Below, one piece after another: positions 9,207 through 19,017 of a DNA stretch of 64,000 nt. The notes beneath the pieces are model-generated. The model did not search any database. It worked only from the letters and a program-made list of their open reading frames with translations, and was not told the origin of the DNA. A program made the translations under genes and the position numbers. The stretch comes from Flavobacterium sp. KACC 22761 (GTDB lineage: Bacteria > Bacteroidota > Bacteroidia > Flavobacteriales > Flavobacteriaceae), in NCBI RefSeq assembly GCF_034058155.1, contig NZ_CP139148.1, forward strand, positions 2,976,001-3,040,000, read 5' to 3'. The first letter of the stretch is position 1. Every line of letters starts with the position of its first letter.

Positions 9207-10403
9207 TTATCTTTTATTGTAAACTAAAAGTGCTTCTTTTAAAATATTTACAGCAGCAATCAAGTCTTTTTTGTTTAAAACATAAGCAATTCGTACTTGA
9301 TTAAGCCCCATTCCTGGTGTGGAATAGAATCCTTTTGCAGGAGCAACCATAACAGTTTCTCCATTTAAATCGTAGCTTTCCAGAAGCCATTGCGCAAAAT
9401 CATCTGAATCAGCGATTGGCAATTGTGCGATGCAGTAAAATGCACCTTTTGGTTTGGTAACAATTACACCTTCAATTTTATTCAATTCAGCAATTAAAGT
9501 ATCACGGCGCTCTTTGTATTCGCCAATTACTTCGTCAAAATAGCTCTGAGGCGTGTCTATTGCCGCTTCACAAGCAATCTGTTCAATAGTTGGCGGACTC
9601 AAACGCGCTTGTGCAAATTTCATTACAGTTGCTAAAACATCTTTATTTTTAGTAACCAAACAGCCAATTCTCGCGCCACACATACTGTAACGTTTTGAAA
9701 CAGAATCGACCATAATTACGTTTTGCTGTACATCTTCTAAATTCATAACAGAAAAATGTACATCAACACCGTCGTATAAAAATTCGCGATAAACTTCATC
9801 GGCAATTAAATACAAATCGTGTTTTTTAATTAGATGAGCCAGCTGTTTAATTTCAGTTTCAGAATATAAATATCCAGTCGGATTTCCAGGATTGCAAATC
9901 AGAATGGCTTTTGTTCTTGGTGTAATCAGTTTTTCAACTTCTTCAATGCTTGGCAATGCAAATGCAGTTTCAATTGTAGAAACAAGTGGAACTACAGTCG
10001 CGCTTGTAGACGAAGCGAATGCGTGATAATTAGCATAAAAAGGTTCCGGGATAATGATTTCATCTCCAGGATCTGTAATTGTGGCCAGTGCAAAAAGTAA
10101 GGCTTCAGAACCACCAGTTGTAACAATGATGTCTTCTGTGTTAACGTTTACATTTTGGCGCTGGTAAAAATGAGCTAATTTTTTTCTATAGCTTTCATAT
10201 CCGGCAGACGGACTGTATTCTATAATACTCAAATCAATATTTTTTACCGCCTCGATGGCCACTTCCGGTGTCTTGATATCCGGTTGACCAATGTTTAAGT
10301 GATACACCTTGTGTCCTTTTTTCTTTGCTAAATCAGCAAAAGGAGCCAGCTTGCGTATCGGAGATTCGGGCATGTTTCTTCCCTTGTGTGAAATTGTTGG
10401 CAT
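9207..10403 (-). CDS. Pyridoxal-phosphate aminotransferase, class I/II (aspartate aminotransferase-like)
   Basis: A 398-residue fold-type I aminotransferase. Visible features are GGSEALLFAL at the phosphate-binding helix, NPGNPTG near 171-177, ADEVYREF with the pyridine-nitrogen Asp202 and Tyr205, and the Schiff-base Lys237 in SVSKRYSMCGARIG. The arginine in QVRIAYV near the C-terminus would bind the substrate carboxylate. The amino donor cannot be fixed from sequence; aspartate or a broad amino acid range is usual for this subgroup. It is monocistronic with a strong terminator, and divergent from the protease gene to its right. Confidence 0.9.
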   Translation of the reverse strand: MPTISHKGRNMPESPIRKLAPFADLAKKKGHKVYHLNIGQPDIKTPEVAIEAVKNIDLSIIEYSPSAGYESYRKKLAHFYQRQNVNVNTEDIIVTTGGSEALLFALATITDPGDEIIIPEPFYANYHAFASSTSATVVPLVSTIETAFALPSIEEVEKLITPRTKAILICNPGNPTGYLYSETEIKQLAHLIKKHDLYLIADEVYREFLYDGVDVHFSVMNLEDVQQNVIMVDSVSKRYSMCGARIGCLVTKNKDVLATVMKFAQARLSPPTIEQIACEAAIDTPQSYFDEVIGEYKERRDTLIAELNKIEGVIVTKPKGAFYCIAQLPIADSDDFAQWLLESYDLNGETVMVAPAKGFYSTPGMGLNQVRIAYVLNKKDLIAAVNILKEALLVYNKR

Positions 10404-10526
10404 GAGTATAAATTATTGAAGTGCAAATTTGCATATTTTTTTCGAATTTAACGTAAACATTATGGGGTGTTATGGAAATGTAACAATTATCAATATTTTT
10501 ATTAATTTTATATTAAAATATTATCA

Positions 10527-11852
10527 ATGAAAAAATATTTCATGTTGTTTTTTGGGCTTTTGGTATCTTTCACTATTCAGGCTCAAGATGATTTTTTGAT
10601 TCAAAGCCATAGCAGTAGGATTACTATTCCTTTTAAATTGATAAATAATCTCGTTTTTATTCCGATAAAAGTAAACGGAATAGAACTGAATTTCTTATTG
10701 GATTCTGGTGTTGAAGAAACAATTTTGTTTAGCATGGATGAGAAGAAGGAGGTCAGTTTTAATAACGTTGTTAAAATAAAACTGAGAGGTCTAGGAAGCG
10801 AAGATGAAATAGAAGGACTAAAATCAACGAATAATGTTTTTGAAACACATGGTTTGAAATCAGATAATCATTTAGTTTATATAATATTAGATCAAAATTT
10901 TAATTTGTCATCTCATATTGGAATCCCGGTTAACGGGATTATTGGGTATAAATTTTTTAAGAATAATTTAGTCGAAATAAATTATTCTAAGAAAAAAATC
11001 TACGTTTATCCAAACAATGATGTTATTAAAGAAAGATTAGACAAAAAATTTAAAGCGATTCCAATTACAATCGAAAGATCCAAACCTTATATTACTACAA
11101 CTGCAGTGGTCGATAGTGTGCAGATTTCGGCTAAATTATTGGTAGATATTGGTAATAGTGATGCTTTTTGGATATTTGAGAATGATAAAATAAAATTGCC
11201 TAAGAAAAATTTTCCTGACTTTTTAGGAAAAGGCTTTAGCGGTGATATTGAGGGACATCGTGCTAAAATTGCGAAATTTTCGGTTGACGAATTTGACTTT
11301 AAAAATCCGATAGTTGCGTTTCCTGATTCAAGTTCGATTCGAAATGTAAAAATGGTGCCTGGACGAATTGGCTCAATTGGAGGTGAAGTCTTAAAACGTT
11401 TTACGATTGTTTTAGATTACGCAGATCAAAAGCTCTATTTAAAAAAGAATAATAAATTTTCGGAACCCTTTACCTACAACAAAAGCGGGATAACGATACA
11501 ACATAATGGTTTGCAGTGGGTACAGGAAACAGTGCACATGGAGACAGTTCAAGTCGCCAATGCGCTGTCTGATGTGAGTTATGATGCAAAAAAAGATGAT
11601 AATTTCAAGTACAAATTTTCATTAAAACCAGTATATGAAATCGTGAATATCAGAAAAAAATCGGCGGCTGAAAAATGTGGTTTAAGAAAAGGCGATATTA
11701 TTATTAGTATAAATAACGCATTGCCCTACAAATATTCGCTACAACAAATCAATAGCCTTTTGAAATCTGAAGATGATGTTTGGATTACGCTTGAAGTAGA
11801 ACGTGAAAGCGTGGTTTTGAAATTTAGGTTTAGACTTGAAGATGAGTTGTAA
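10527..11852 (+). CDS. Exported retropepsin-like aspartic protease with PDZ domain
   Basis: The 441-residue protein has a signal peptide ending near FTIQAQ (residue 20). Two retropepsin-like lobes follow: LLDSGVEETILF with Asp59-Ser-Gly, and LLVDIGNSDAF with a second Asp near 206. Both replace the classic DTG by DSG and DIG. A PDZ-like domain near 368-435 contains KKSAAEKCGLRKGDIIISI. Families of this build (clan AA aspartic proteases fused to PDZ) are common in Bacteroidota and presumably act in the periplasm, with the substrate unknown. The gene stands alone, upstream of the type IX adhesin module. Confidence 0.8.
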   Translation: MKKYFMLFFGLLVSFTIQAQDDFLIQSHSSRITIPFKLINNLVFIPIKVNGIELNFLLDSGVEETILFSMDEKKEVSFNNVVKIKLRGLGSEDEIEGLKSTNNVFETHGLKSDNHLVYIILDQNFNLSSHIGIPVNGIIGYKFFKNNLVEINYSKKKIYVYPNNDVIKERLDKKFKAIPITIERSKPYITTTAVVDSVQISAKLLVDIGNSDAFWIFENDKIKLPKKNFPDFLGKGFSGDIEGHRAKIAKFSVDEFDFKNPIVAFPDSSSIRNVKMVPGRIGSIGGEVLKRFTIVLDYADQKLYLKKNNKFSEPFTYNKSGITIQHNGLQWVQETVHMETVQVANALSDVSYDAKKDDNFKYKFSLKPVYEIVNIRKKSAAEKCGLRKGDIIISINNALPYKYSLQQINSLLKSEDDVWITLEVERESVVLKFRFRLEDEL

Positions 11853-12003
11853 TTGAGATATTTAAGAAAGTTTTTTTGTGTCATAATAAACAGATTCACT
11901 ATTTTTGGAACGCAAGCACACTTTTGTGAAAAAATAATTGTTAAATTGCCTTAGTGCATTTAATGGTGTCAGTTATAATGCTTATTTCCAAAAAAACATA
12001 TTT

Positions 12004-14640
12004 ATGGTCGAAAAATACATTAAATTCTTACGAATCTCGTTATTTTTTGTTTTTTTATCTTTTATTCCTACTACAATTTATGCGCAATGTGCGGGTCAAG
12101 ACGGAACATTAACCGTGTGTGATATTCCGGCCGCCAGCAGCAAATCAATTGATTTATTTAGTTATTTAACAGGTTCGCCGCTTAGTGGAGGAGTTTGGAC
12201 AGATACTGATAGTTCTGGCGGATTATTAGATCCTGACACTGGAATTTTAAATGCACAATTAATTCGTACCAGTGGTGTTTTTCGCTATACTTATACTGTT
12301 GAAGGAATTGGGCTTTGTCCAGATAATAATGCGGTTGTTACGGTTACAATTGGAGGATATTCTGGTGTAACCTCTCCAAATGTTTCGGTTTGTAGTGCAG
12401 TTGGCGAATTTAATCTTTTTTCTGCTTTCAATGGGCAATATTTAGGACCGCATTCTAATGGGAAATGGCATAACGACACAACAAATCATGATGAAGAAAA
12501 GCCTGTTATTAATGTGAGTGATATGGCAGGAACTTTTCAATACACTTACACGATGCCTGCAAGAGGAACTTGTCCAGCCATGTCATCGACGGCTATAGTT
12601 ACGATTTTTAAAGCACCAAAATCGGGTGATGCGAAACTTTTAAAATTATGTGCAAGCAATGGACTATCAGCATATACCGACTATGATTTGTTTAACTCGA
12701 TTTCAGGTCAAGATCCAGGAGGCACATGGAAAGATAATAGCAATACTGGTGAATTAACTTTTGTGGGAGATCATTCTATAAATATTCAGCGTATTTTTAA
12801 TAATCGAGGCGCCGGAAACTATAATTTTACATACACTGTAAAATCTACTAACCCAATTTGTTCAGATGAACAGACAATGATTAGGATAGCATTAGAGCGA
12901 AAACTTGATTTTACAGGGGCAAAACTTAGAGTTGCTGTTAACAATATTTGCGAAACGGAAATTCCTACCGCTACATATACGGCAACCATTACAAAAGGAC
13001 CTGCAGCTATTCCAAACGGAGATTATAATGTTTCGTTTAGTGTTTCTGGCCCAAACGGAGGTAGCGAAACTTTGCCAGCAAATTTTATTAACGGTGTTTT
13101 GGTCTTTCCGTTGAAATCAGATTATTTCCAACGAGTTGGCAGTTATACCGTTACAATTACAAATTTGTACGAGTCGGGTAGCACACGTGCATGTCAAAAT
13201 ATCATCAATAATCTTTCAGAAACTGTAAATATATATCCGATACCCGATTTAGCAGGTGCAAAAATCACTCCTATAATTGCCTGTCAAAACACGGCAACAG
13301 AAGTCAAAATTACTGATGCTGTAAAAATTGTTGACGGAACTTATGATATTCTCTATAATGTTTCGGGAGCCAATAATGCATCATCACAAACAGCAACAGC
13401 GACTTTTTTAGGAGGAAATGCAACATTTAGTATTCCAGCAATTTTAAATTCGCAAAGTGGAAATGGTACAATCAAAATTGTAAAGATTACGCATACAGTT
13501 TCGGGTTGTACAAATTCGGCAAATATTGATGGTAACATTACCGTAAATCCTTTGCCTAATGTAGCAAATTTAAGAATCCAAGTTCCAACAGTATGTTTTG
13601 GGTCGGCTTTAACAGCTTCAGTTTCTGGTTTAGGAACTTTAACAAATGTTACAGTATCGTATTCGCTTTCAAACAGCAATGTTGCTCCAGGGCAAACAAT
13701 AGTTTTGTCTCCTGTAAGTGGTAATGCTAGTTTTGTAATTCCAGCAGCTTTACTTCCAAATACAGGTTCAACAACGATTAAAATTGAAAATGTGAAAAAT
13801 AATGTTACAGGCTGTGACAGCCCCGTAACTTCGGTATCGACAGCGTTTTCAATAAACCCGATTCCAGCAGCTCCAGTATCTACAGATCAATCATTTTGTA
13901 AGTCGGAAGGTGCCATTATTGGGAATTTAGCACCGAGTGGTCCGCAATTTAAATGGTACAATTCGCCAACAATGACAACGCCACTTCCAAACACCTATCT
14001 TCTTAAAGACGAAACATTATATGTGACCGAAACAACTTTGTCATGTACTTCTGCCGCAACTATGATTAAAGTGACTTTAAGAGATACTCCTGCCCCAGAA
14101 TTAAATACAGACGGGCAAAATTTCTGTGGATTAGATGCACCAACTATTGCTGATTTATCAAATAATACAAATGTGTCTTCGTCTGTAGCTTGGTATGATG
14201 CGCCAAAGGGTGGAAATCTTTTGCCTTCAACGACAGCTTTAGTTGATAAAAGGATATATTATGGATTTGATTTTTCGTCAAGTGAAAACTGTCTTTCTTA
14301 TGATCATCTTGAGGTGACAGTATCATTAACAGATTGTCCTGTCGTGCCACCAGATTTCTTTATTCCTGATGGATTTTCTCCAAATGGCGATGGGGTAAAT
14401 GACACTTTTGTAATTCCTAATATTGACTTTTTATTTCCAGATTATTATCTCCAAATTTTTAATAGATATGGAAATAGAATGTACGAAGGATTTAAAGACA
14501 AAGCAGGTTGGGATGGTACCAATTGGCAGACAGGCGGATTTGCACATGGAATAGCGCCAAATGGAGTCTATTTTTACACACTCCAGTTTAATAAAGGCAA
14601 TAAACCGCCAATACAAGGACGCCTTTATTTAAACCGATAA
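12004..14640 (+). CDS. Large modular surface adhesin with T9SS type B (gliding-motility) C-terminal domain
   Basis: I start at 12004 because a signal peptide follows directly (to IYAQ, residue 28); the in-frame ATG at 11938 would put 22 residues before it. The 878-residue product is built from three kinds of repeat. Three modules of about 85 residues (30-300) have Cys and GG.W..D...TYT patterns. Three Ig-like modules of about 105 residues (300-620) end in NP/YPIP linkers. Two WYD/WYN modules cover 620-780. A C-terminal domain of about 97 residues has FSPNGDGVNDTF, IFNRYG, GWDG and GVYFYTLQF, the type B sorting signal (TIGR04131-like). Type B cargo is secreted by T9SS with a PorP/SprF partner, which follows 30 bp downstream. 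Confidence 0.9.
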   Translation: MVEKYIKFLRISLFFVFLSFIPTTIYAQCAGQDGTLTVCDIPAASSKSIDLFSYLTGSPLSGGVWTDTDSSGGLLDPDTGILNAQLIRTSGVFRYTYTVEGIGLCPDNNAVVTVTIGGYSGVTSPNVSVCSAVGEFNLFSAFNGQYLGPHSNGKWHNDTTNHDEEKPVINVSDMAGTFQYTYTMPARGTCPAMSSTAIVTIFKAPKSGDAKLLKLCASNGLSAYTDYDLFNSISGQDPGGTWKDNSNTGELTFVGDHSINIQRIFNNRGAGNYNFTYTVKSTNPICSDEQTMIRIALERKLDFTGAKLRVAVNNICETEIPTATYTATITKGPAAIPNGDYNVSFSVSGPNGGSETLPANFINGVLVFPLKSDYFQRVGSYTVTITNLYESGSTRACQNIINNLSETVNIYPIPDLAGAKITPIIACQNTATEVKITDAVKIVDGTYDILYNVSGANNASSQTATATFLGGNATFSIPAILNSQSGNGTIKIVKITHTVSGCTNSANIDGNITVNPLPNVANLRIQVPTVCFGSALTASVSGLGTLTNVTVSYSLSNSNVAPGQTIVLSPVSGNASFVIPAALLPNTGSTTIKIENVKNNVTGCDSPVTSVSTAFSINPIPAAPVSTDQSFCKSEGAIIGNLAPSGPQFKWYNSPTMTTPLPNTYLLKDETLYVTETTLSCTSAATMIKVTLRDTPAPELNTDGQNFCGLDAPTIADLSNNTNVSSSVAWYDAPKGGNLLPSTTALVDKRIYYGFDFSSSENCLSYDHLEVTVSLTDCPVVPPDFFIPDGFSPNGDGVNDTFVIPNIDFLFPDYYLQIFNRYGNRMYEGFKDKAGWDGTNWQTGGFAHGIAPNGVYFYTLQFNKGNKPPIQGRLYLNR

Positions 14641-14670
14641 TTCCTTTTGCACTATTTTAATATACTTCAA

Positions 14671-15600
14671 ATGAAAAAAATAATACTCTTTATAACTTTT
14701 CTCTTTTGCTTTACTACTGTTTCAGCGCAACAGGACCCCGAATACACGCATTATATGTATAATATGAGTGTCGTGAACCCTGCGTACGCAACTGGAACTC
14801 CTTTGATGATGAATTTTGGAGGATTATACAGAACACAGTGGGTTGGAGCAGTAGGAGCGCCAAAAACCTTTACATTTTTTGGACATACAGCTTTATCAGA
14901 AAAAGTTGAAGTAGGTCTTTCATTTATTTCTGATGATATTGGTGATGGCGCAAAAAAGGAAAATAATATCTACGCAGATTTTGCTTATGTATTGAATTTA
15001 GGAGGAAAAAATAAGCTTTCGCTGGGTTTGAAAGCTGGAGTATCATCAATGCAAACTAATTTTAACGGATTTAAATTTAGTGATCCCGCAACTGATTTTG
15101 CTTTTTCGGAAAATATAAATGCCACAAAACCTAATATTGGTGTTGGAGCGTATTATTTTAGAGATAATTTGTATGTCGGATTTTCTGCTCCAAACTTGAT
15201 AAAATCTAAATATATCGAAGAAAAATCGGGAGTTAATGCTTTTGGAGCCGAAGAAATTCACATGTTTTTTACCGGAGGATACGTTTTTCAAATTAATGAT
15301 AACCTAAAATTAAAACCCGCCTTTATGTCAAGATTTGTAAAAGCAGCCCCTGTTTCTATTGATTTGACAGCAAATGTTTTGTATAACGAAAAGTTTGAAT
15401 TTGGCGCGGCATATAGGATCGATGATTCGGTAAGTGCTTTGTTCAATTTTAATGTAACACCTTCCTTGAGAGTAGGTTATGCTTATGATTATACAATTTC
15501 AAATTTAGGTCAGTTTAATTCGGGAACGCATGAAATAATGCTTCTTTTTGATTTGGATTTATTAGGGAAAGGATACGATAAATCACCTAGATTCTTTTAA
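14671..15600 (+). CDS. PorP/SprF-family type IX secretion membrane protein
   Basis: The start at 14671 gives a proper signal peptide (MKKIILFITFLFCF...VSAQ). An ATG at 14647 would prepend eight residues. The 309-residue protein has the family opening QQDPEYTHYMYN and NPAYATGTP, then alternating beta-strand-rich sequence ending in a strand motif (EIMLLFDLDLL). PorP/SprF proteins are outer-membrane beta-barrels that anchor or assist secretion of type B cargo such as SprB. The gene lies 30 bp after the adhesin and 1 bp before the OmpA-family gene, so it is surely cotranscribed and dedicated to that adhesin. Confidence 0.92.
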   Translation: MKKIILFITFLFCFTTVSAQQDPEYTHYMYNMSVVNPAYATGTPLMMNFGGLYRTQWVGAVGAPKTFTFFGHTALSEKVEVGLSFISDDIGDGAKKENNIYADFAYVLNLGGKNKLSLGLKAGVSSMQTNFNGFKFSDPATDFAFSENINATKPNIGVGAYYFRDNLYVGFSAPNLIKSKYIEEKSGVNAFGAEEIHMFFTGGYVFQINDNLKLKPAFMSRFVKAAPVSIDLTANVLYNEKFEFGAAYRIDDSVSALFNFNVTPSLRVGYAYDYTISNLGQFNSGTHEIMLLFDLDLLGKGYDKSPRFF

Positions 15601-15601
15601 A

Positions 15602-17743
15602 ATGAAAAATATGAAAAAACTACTCGTTATTATATTCGTATTTTCAATACAATTTATAGGCGCTCAAAACAAAGATTTGGCAAGAGCCAAACGTTTCTTT
15701 GATAAAACATACTACAGCGAAGCCATTACTTTATATGAAAGATTAGCCGAAGAAAATCCTTCGCAAGAAGCGATTAAAAACTTGGCGGATTCGTATTATT
15801 ATACCAACAATTTAGTAAAAGCGCAACGTTATTACCGACTTTTATTTCAGAATTATAATAAGGATTTGAATCGCGAATATTATTTTAGATATGCGCAAAC
15901 TCTAAAAGCGACAAACAGTTATGATGATGCAAATGCGGCTCTAAAACAGTATTATGCTTCTTCCACTAATGGAAAAGATTCAATTTATTTTAAAAATGAG
16001 CTGAAAGAACTTGAAAATGTTTCGGCCATTGGAAATCGATTTGAGATCAAAAATCTCGGAATCAATACGCCAAATTCTGAATTTGGAGCAATTCCATACA
16101 ATGGGAAATTAGTATTTGCAGCTGTTAAGTTAAAACCTGGATTGTTTGACAAAAAATTCAAATGGGACAATGAAACGTATTTGAACTTAGTTTCGGTTCC
16201 TTTGAGTGAAATTAATAATGCAGAACCAAACATTGACTATTTTTCAGACGAATTAAAAACAGGCATGCACGAATCAAATGCTGTTTTTACTAAAGATGGA
16301 AAAACGGTTTATTTTACGCGCAATAATTCAAAAAATAAAACCAAAAAAACAAACGACCAGAAAGTTTCGAATCTTCAAATTTTCAAAGCGGAATTAATTG
16401 ATGGAAAATGGAAAAATATTACCTCGCTTCCGTTTAATAGTTCGAATTATTCAACTGAACATCCTGCGCTTAGTGCGGACGAAAAAGTGCTCTATTTTGC
16501 TTCGGATATGCCTGGATCTGTAGGTTCTTTTGATATTTATTCCGTAAACATAAACAAAGGCGCTTTTGATACGCCAAAGAATCTAGGTTCAATTATTAAT
16601 ACCGACAAAAGAGAACAATTTCCTTTTGTTTCGGCAGATAACAAGCTTTATTTTTCTTCAGATGGACATTTAGGATACGGATCGTTAGACGTTTTTGTTT
16701 CTGAAATTAAAGGAAATGAATATACTGAACCAGTAAATATTGGATTGCCCTTAAATTCTAATTTGGATGATTTTTCGTTTACAATAAACTCAAATATAAA
16801 AGAAGGATTTTTTGCATCCAACAGAGAAGGAGGGAAAGGAAGTGATGATATTTACCAATTCAAAGAAACCAAAGATTTGATTGTTGAAGACTGCAAACAA
16901 TTTATTGCAGGAACAATTACAGATGTTGATACCGGTTTGCCTCTTGAAAATGCAACAGTAATGTTGCAAGATGCTTCTAAAAAGACTTTAAATACGATTT
17001 CGGTCGCAGCCGATGGGAAATTCAGTTTTACGGTTGCCTGCGAAAGTTCCTATACAATTGTTGCTTTCAAAGAAAAATATACCAATGAATCTAAATCATT
17101 AGAAATCGGAAAAACCAGAAATGCGACAAACGATGGTTCATTGGCACTAAAATCTTTAGAAGCAATTAAATTAGAAGAACAACAAATTGCCGAAAAAAGA
17201 AGAAAGCAAGAAATTCAGATAGAACAAGAGAAAAAAGAAAAAGAAGCACTGGCGATTATTGCATTAAATGAAGCGGCAAAAAAAGCCAAAGCGGATGAAA
17301 TAAAAGCAGCAGAAATCAAGAAAAAGGAGAAAGAAACTGAGATTTTAAAACAAGAAAAAGATGTTGTAAAAGATGATAAAGACCGATTGATCATTAAAAC
17401 CGATCCAATTTATTTTGATTACAATATGTGGTATATTCGTAAAGAATCGAAAGTCGTTTTAGGTCGAGTAGTTGCTTTGATGAACAAATATCAAGGAATG
17501 GTTATTGAAATTGGTTCGCATACAGATTCTCGCGGAAACGCAAAATTCAATGAAGAATTATCTCAAAAAAGAGCTAATTCTACGAGAGAATTTATAATTC
17601 AGTCGGGAATTAGTGCTAGCAGAGTTTCGGCAAAAGGTTATGGAGAATCTGTTCCGATTATAAAATGCAAAACCGACGATGCTTGTTCAGAAGAAGATCA
17701 TGAGTTGAACCGTAGATCAGAATTTGTAATCAAGAAGTTGTAA
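15602..17743 (+). CDS. TPR-PD40-OmpA family protein (peptidoglycan-anchored, T9SS-associated)
   Basis: The 713-residue protein begins with a signal peptide (to IGAQ). It continues with TPR-like helices (25-130) and PD40/WD40-like propeller strands near 222, 283, 338 and 390 (e.g. LYFASDMPGS, LYFSSDGHLG). A carboxypeptidase-regulatory-like beta-sandwich covers 430-505, a charged coiled coil 518-596, and a C-terminal OmpA domain 598-713 (IEIGSHTDSRG, NRRSEFVI) should bind peptidoglycan. This is the same build as the PorE/OmpA-type proteins next to PorP/SprF genes. It is third in the operon and likely links the barrel to the cell wall. An internal Met4 is an alternative start. Confidence 0.9.
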   Translation: MKNMKKLLVIIFVFSIQFIGAQNKDLARAKRFFDKTYYSEAITLYERLAEENPSQEAIKNLADSYYYTNNLVKAQRYYRLLFQNYNKDLNREYYFRYAQTLKATNSYDDANAALKQYYASSTNGKDSIYFKNELKELENVSAIGNRFEIKNLGINTPNSEFGAIPYNGKLVFAAVKLKPGLFDKKFKWDNETYLNLVSVPLSEINNAEPNIDYFSDELKTGMHESNAVFTKDGKTVYFTRNNSKNKTKKTNDQKVSNLQIFKAELIDGKWKNITSLPFNSSNYSTEHPALSADEKVLYFASDMPGSVGSFDIYSVNINKGAFDTPKNLGSIINTDKREQFPFVSADNKLYFSSDGHLGYGSLDVFVSEIKGNEYTEPVNIGLPLNSNLDDFSFTINSNIKEGFFASNREGGKGSDDIYQFKETKDLIVEDCKQFIAGTITDVDTGLPLENATVMLQDASKKTLNTISVAADGKFSFTVACESSYTIVAFKEKYTNESKSLEIGKTRNATNDGSLALKSLEAIKLEEQQIAEKRRKQEIQIEQEKKEKEALAIIALNEAAKKAKADEIKAAEIKKKEKETEILKQEKDVVKDDKDRLIIKTDPIYFDYNMWYIRKESKVVLGRVVALMNKYQGMVIEIGSHTDSRGNAKFNEELSQKRANSTREFIIQSGISASRVSAKGYGESVPIIKCKTDDACSEEDHELNRRSEFVIKKL

Positions 17744-17831
17744 TTATAATTTTAATGTCGTTCCAATGTTCTGTATAGCGCATTGCAGTGCGTCTAATGA
17801 ATTGGGATATTCATCATAAAATAAATAAACA

Positions 17832-17861
17832 AGAAGCCTTTTTTTTGGCTTCTTTTTTTTT
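17832..17861 (+). terminator. Terminator after the adhesin operon
   Basis: A 7-bp stem AGAAGCC/GGCTTCT with an eight-T loop is followed by about nine T residues, about 90 bp after the OmpA-family stop. Confidence 0.75.
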
Positions 17862-17890
17862 ATTTTTATATGAAATTAAAAAATTCAGTT

Positions 17891-18373
17891 ATGAAAAAAA
17901 TAGTGTTGTCTTGTATGCTTTTGTCTTTTGTTGGACTTCAAAGCTGTAAAAATGAGGAAAAACAAAAAGCCGAAGCAGCTGCTAAAGCTGAAGGTGAAAA
18001 AGTGGTAAGTACAGAATGTTATAAAGCAATTTATGAAAACGATACTTTAGACTTAACGTTGAATAACCTAAAAAATGGAAAAATTGCCGGTGATATGATC
18101 ATGAAAGTAGCTTCGTCACCTGTCAAAAAAGGTGAAATTGCTGGAGAGTTTCATGGCGACACCTTGTTTGTAGATTACACTTTCGTGGATGGAACAAATA
18201 ACAATGCAAAATTCAAAAACCCGATGGCATTTTTAAAACGAGACAAAAAGCTTATTTTAGGAAACGGAACAATGCAAACTACAATGGGCGTAACGTATTT
18301 GGTTAAAGATAAACCAATCGATTTTGATCGCGTGAAATATAAATTTGATGCGGTTGAATGTGAAGCAAAATAA
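17891..18373 (+). CDS. Predicted lipoprotein of unknown function
   Basis: Starting at 17891 the protein opens with a lipoprotein signal (KKIVLSCMLLSFVGLQSC, lipobox LQSC). An ATG seven codons earlier is possible. After a lysine/alanine/glutamate-rich linker (residues 20-40) the remaining 120 residues are beta-rich, with a repeated pattern (KNGKIAGDM, KKGEIAGEF, GDTLFVDYTF) that suggests a small barrel or sandwich. I do not recognise a named family. Lgt, encoded in this window, would lipidate it. It is monocistronic, with a strong hairpin after the stop. Confidence 0.75.
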   Translation: MKKIVLSCMLLSFVGLQSCKNEEKQKAEAAAKAEGEKVVSTECYKAIYENDTLDLTLNNLKNGKIAGDMIMKVASSPVKKGEIAGEFHGDTLFVDYTFVDGTNNNAKFKNPMAFLKRDKKLILGNGTMQTTMGVTYLVKDKPIDFDRVKYKFDAVECEAK

Positions 18374-18392
18374 ATAAAGACATTTTTATATT

Positions 18393-18434
18393 AGACCCGA
18401 CAGGTTTTCAAAACCTGTCGGGTCTAATTTTTTT
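18393..18434 (+). terminator. Long palindromic terminator (repeat-family hairpin)
   Basis: AGACCCGACAGGTTTT and its exact complement (18393-18425) form a 16-bp stem around one base, followed by a T-rich run. A sister hairpin with compensating changes lies at 21808-21843. Confidence 0.8.
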
Positions 18435-18442
18435 AAGGATAT

Positions 18443-18475
18443 AAAAAAGCCGTTTCTAATTCAAGAAACGGCTTT
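18443..18475 (-). terminator. Terminator of the DUF1573 gene
   Basis: A 12-bp stem AAAGCCGTTTCT/AGAAACGGCTTT (18446-18457, 18464-18475) has A residues at its left edge, giving a U tract on the minus strand. Confidence 0.85.
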
Positions 18476-18500
18476 GGTTATTTTTAGATTTTAAAAATTC

Positions 18501-18881
18501 TTATAAAACTTCACCTTTGATTTTTAAGGCAACTCTTCCGTCAGGATAATTGACAGCGTTGGTTTCAACAGTAATTGTTTTACGAATTGGGCCGGTAGCC
18601 ATATTATACTTTACATCAATTTTTCCTTTTTTTCCAGGCTGTATCGCTGCTGCAGGTTTAGTCACCACAATAGAACTCACCGTTGATTCTGCGCCAATGA
18701 TCATCAGTGGTGCATCTCCAGTATTGGTGAATTCAAAGGAGCGAACTCCATTATCACTTTTCGAAATTTTTCCATAATCAATTGTATTATCTTGGGCTGC
18801 AAATTCAATTTTTGGGCCGTTTTGCGAATAACCGATTGCGCTAAACAATACGATTGCAATAAAAGAGGCAACATTTTTCAT
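18501..18881 (-). CDS. DUF1573 domain protein, exported
   Basis: A 126-residue protein with a signal peptide (to IGYSQ) and one DUF1573 (ASH/Ig-like) domain. Typical features are DYGKISKSDNGVRSFEFTNTGDAPLMI and KGKIDVKYN. DUF1573 proteins are small exported single-domain proteins abundant in Bacteroidota; their role is not established, and a structural or adhesive one is likely. The gene is monocistronic, with its own terminator, convergent with the upstream lipoprotein gene. Confidence 0.9.
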   Translation of the reverse strand: MKNVASFIAIVLFSAIGYSQNGPKIEFAAQDNTIDYGKISKSDNGVRSFEFTNTGDAPLMIIGAESTVSSIVVTKPAAAIQPGKKGKIDVKYNMATGPIRKTITVETNAVNYPDGRVALKIKGEVL

Positions 18882-19017
18882 TTGAAATTGTTTTTAATTG
18901 TAAGTAAATATACATTCTTTTAATTAACACACAAATTAATAATTCGCTTTTTATAGTGTCTTTAATTATTTACTTTTGCTGTCAGTTATAATTACAAAAA
19001 TTGAACCAAAGTTTCGT

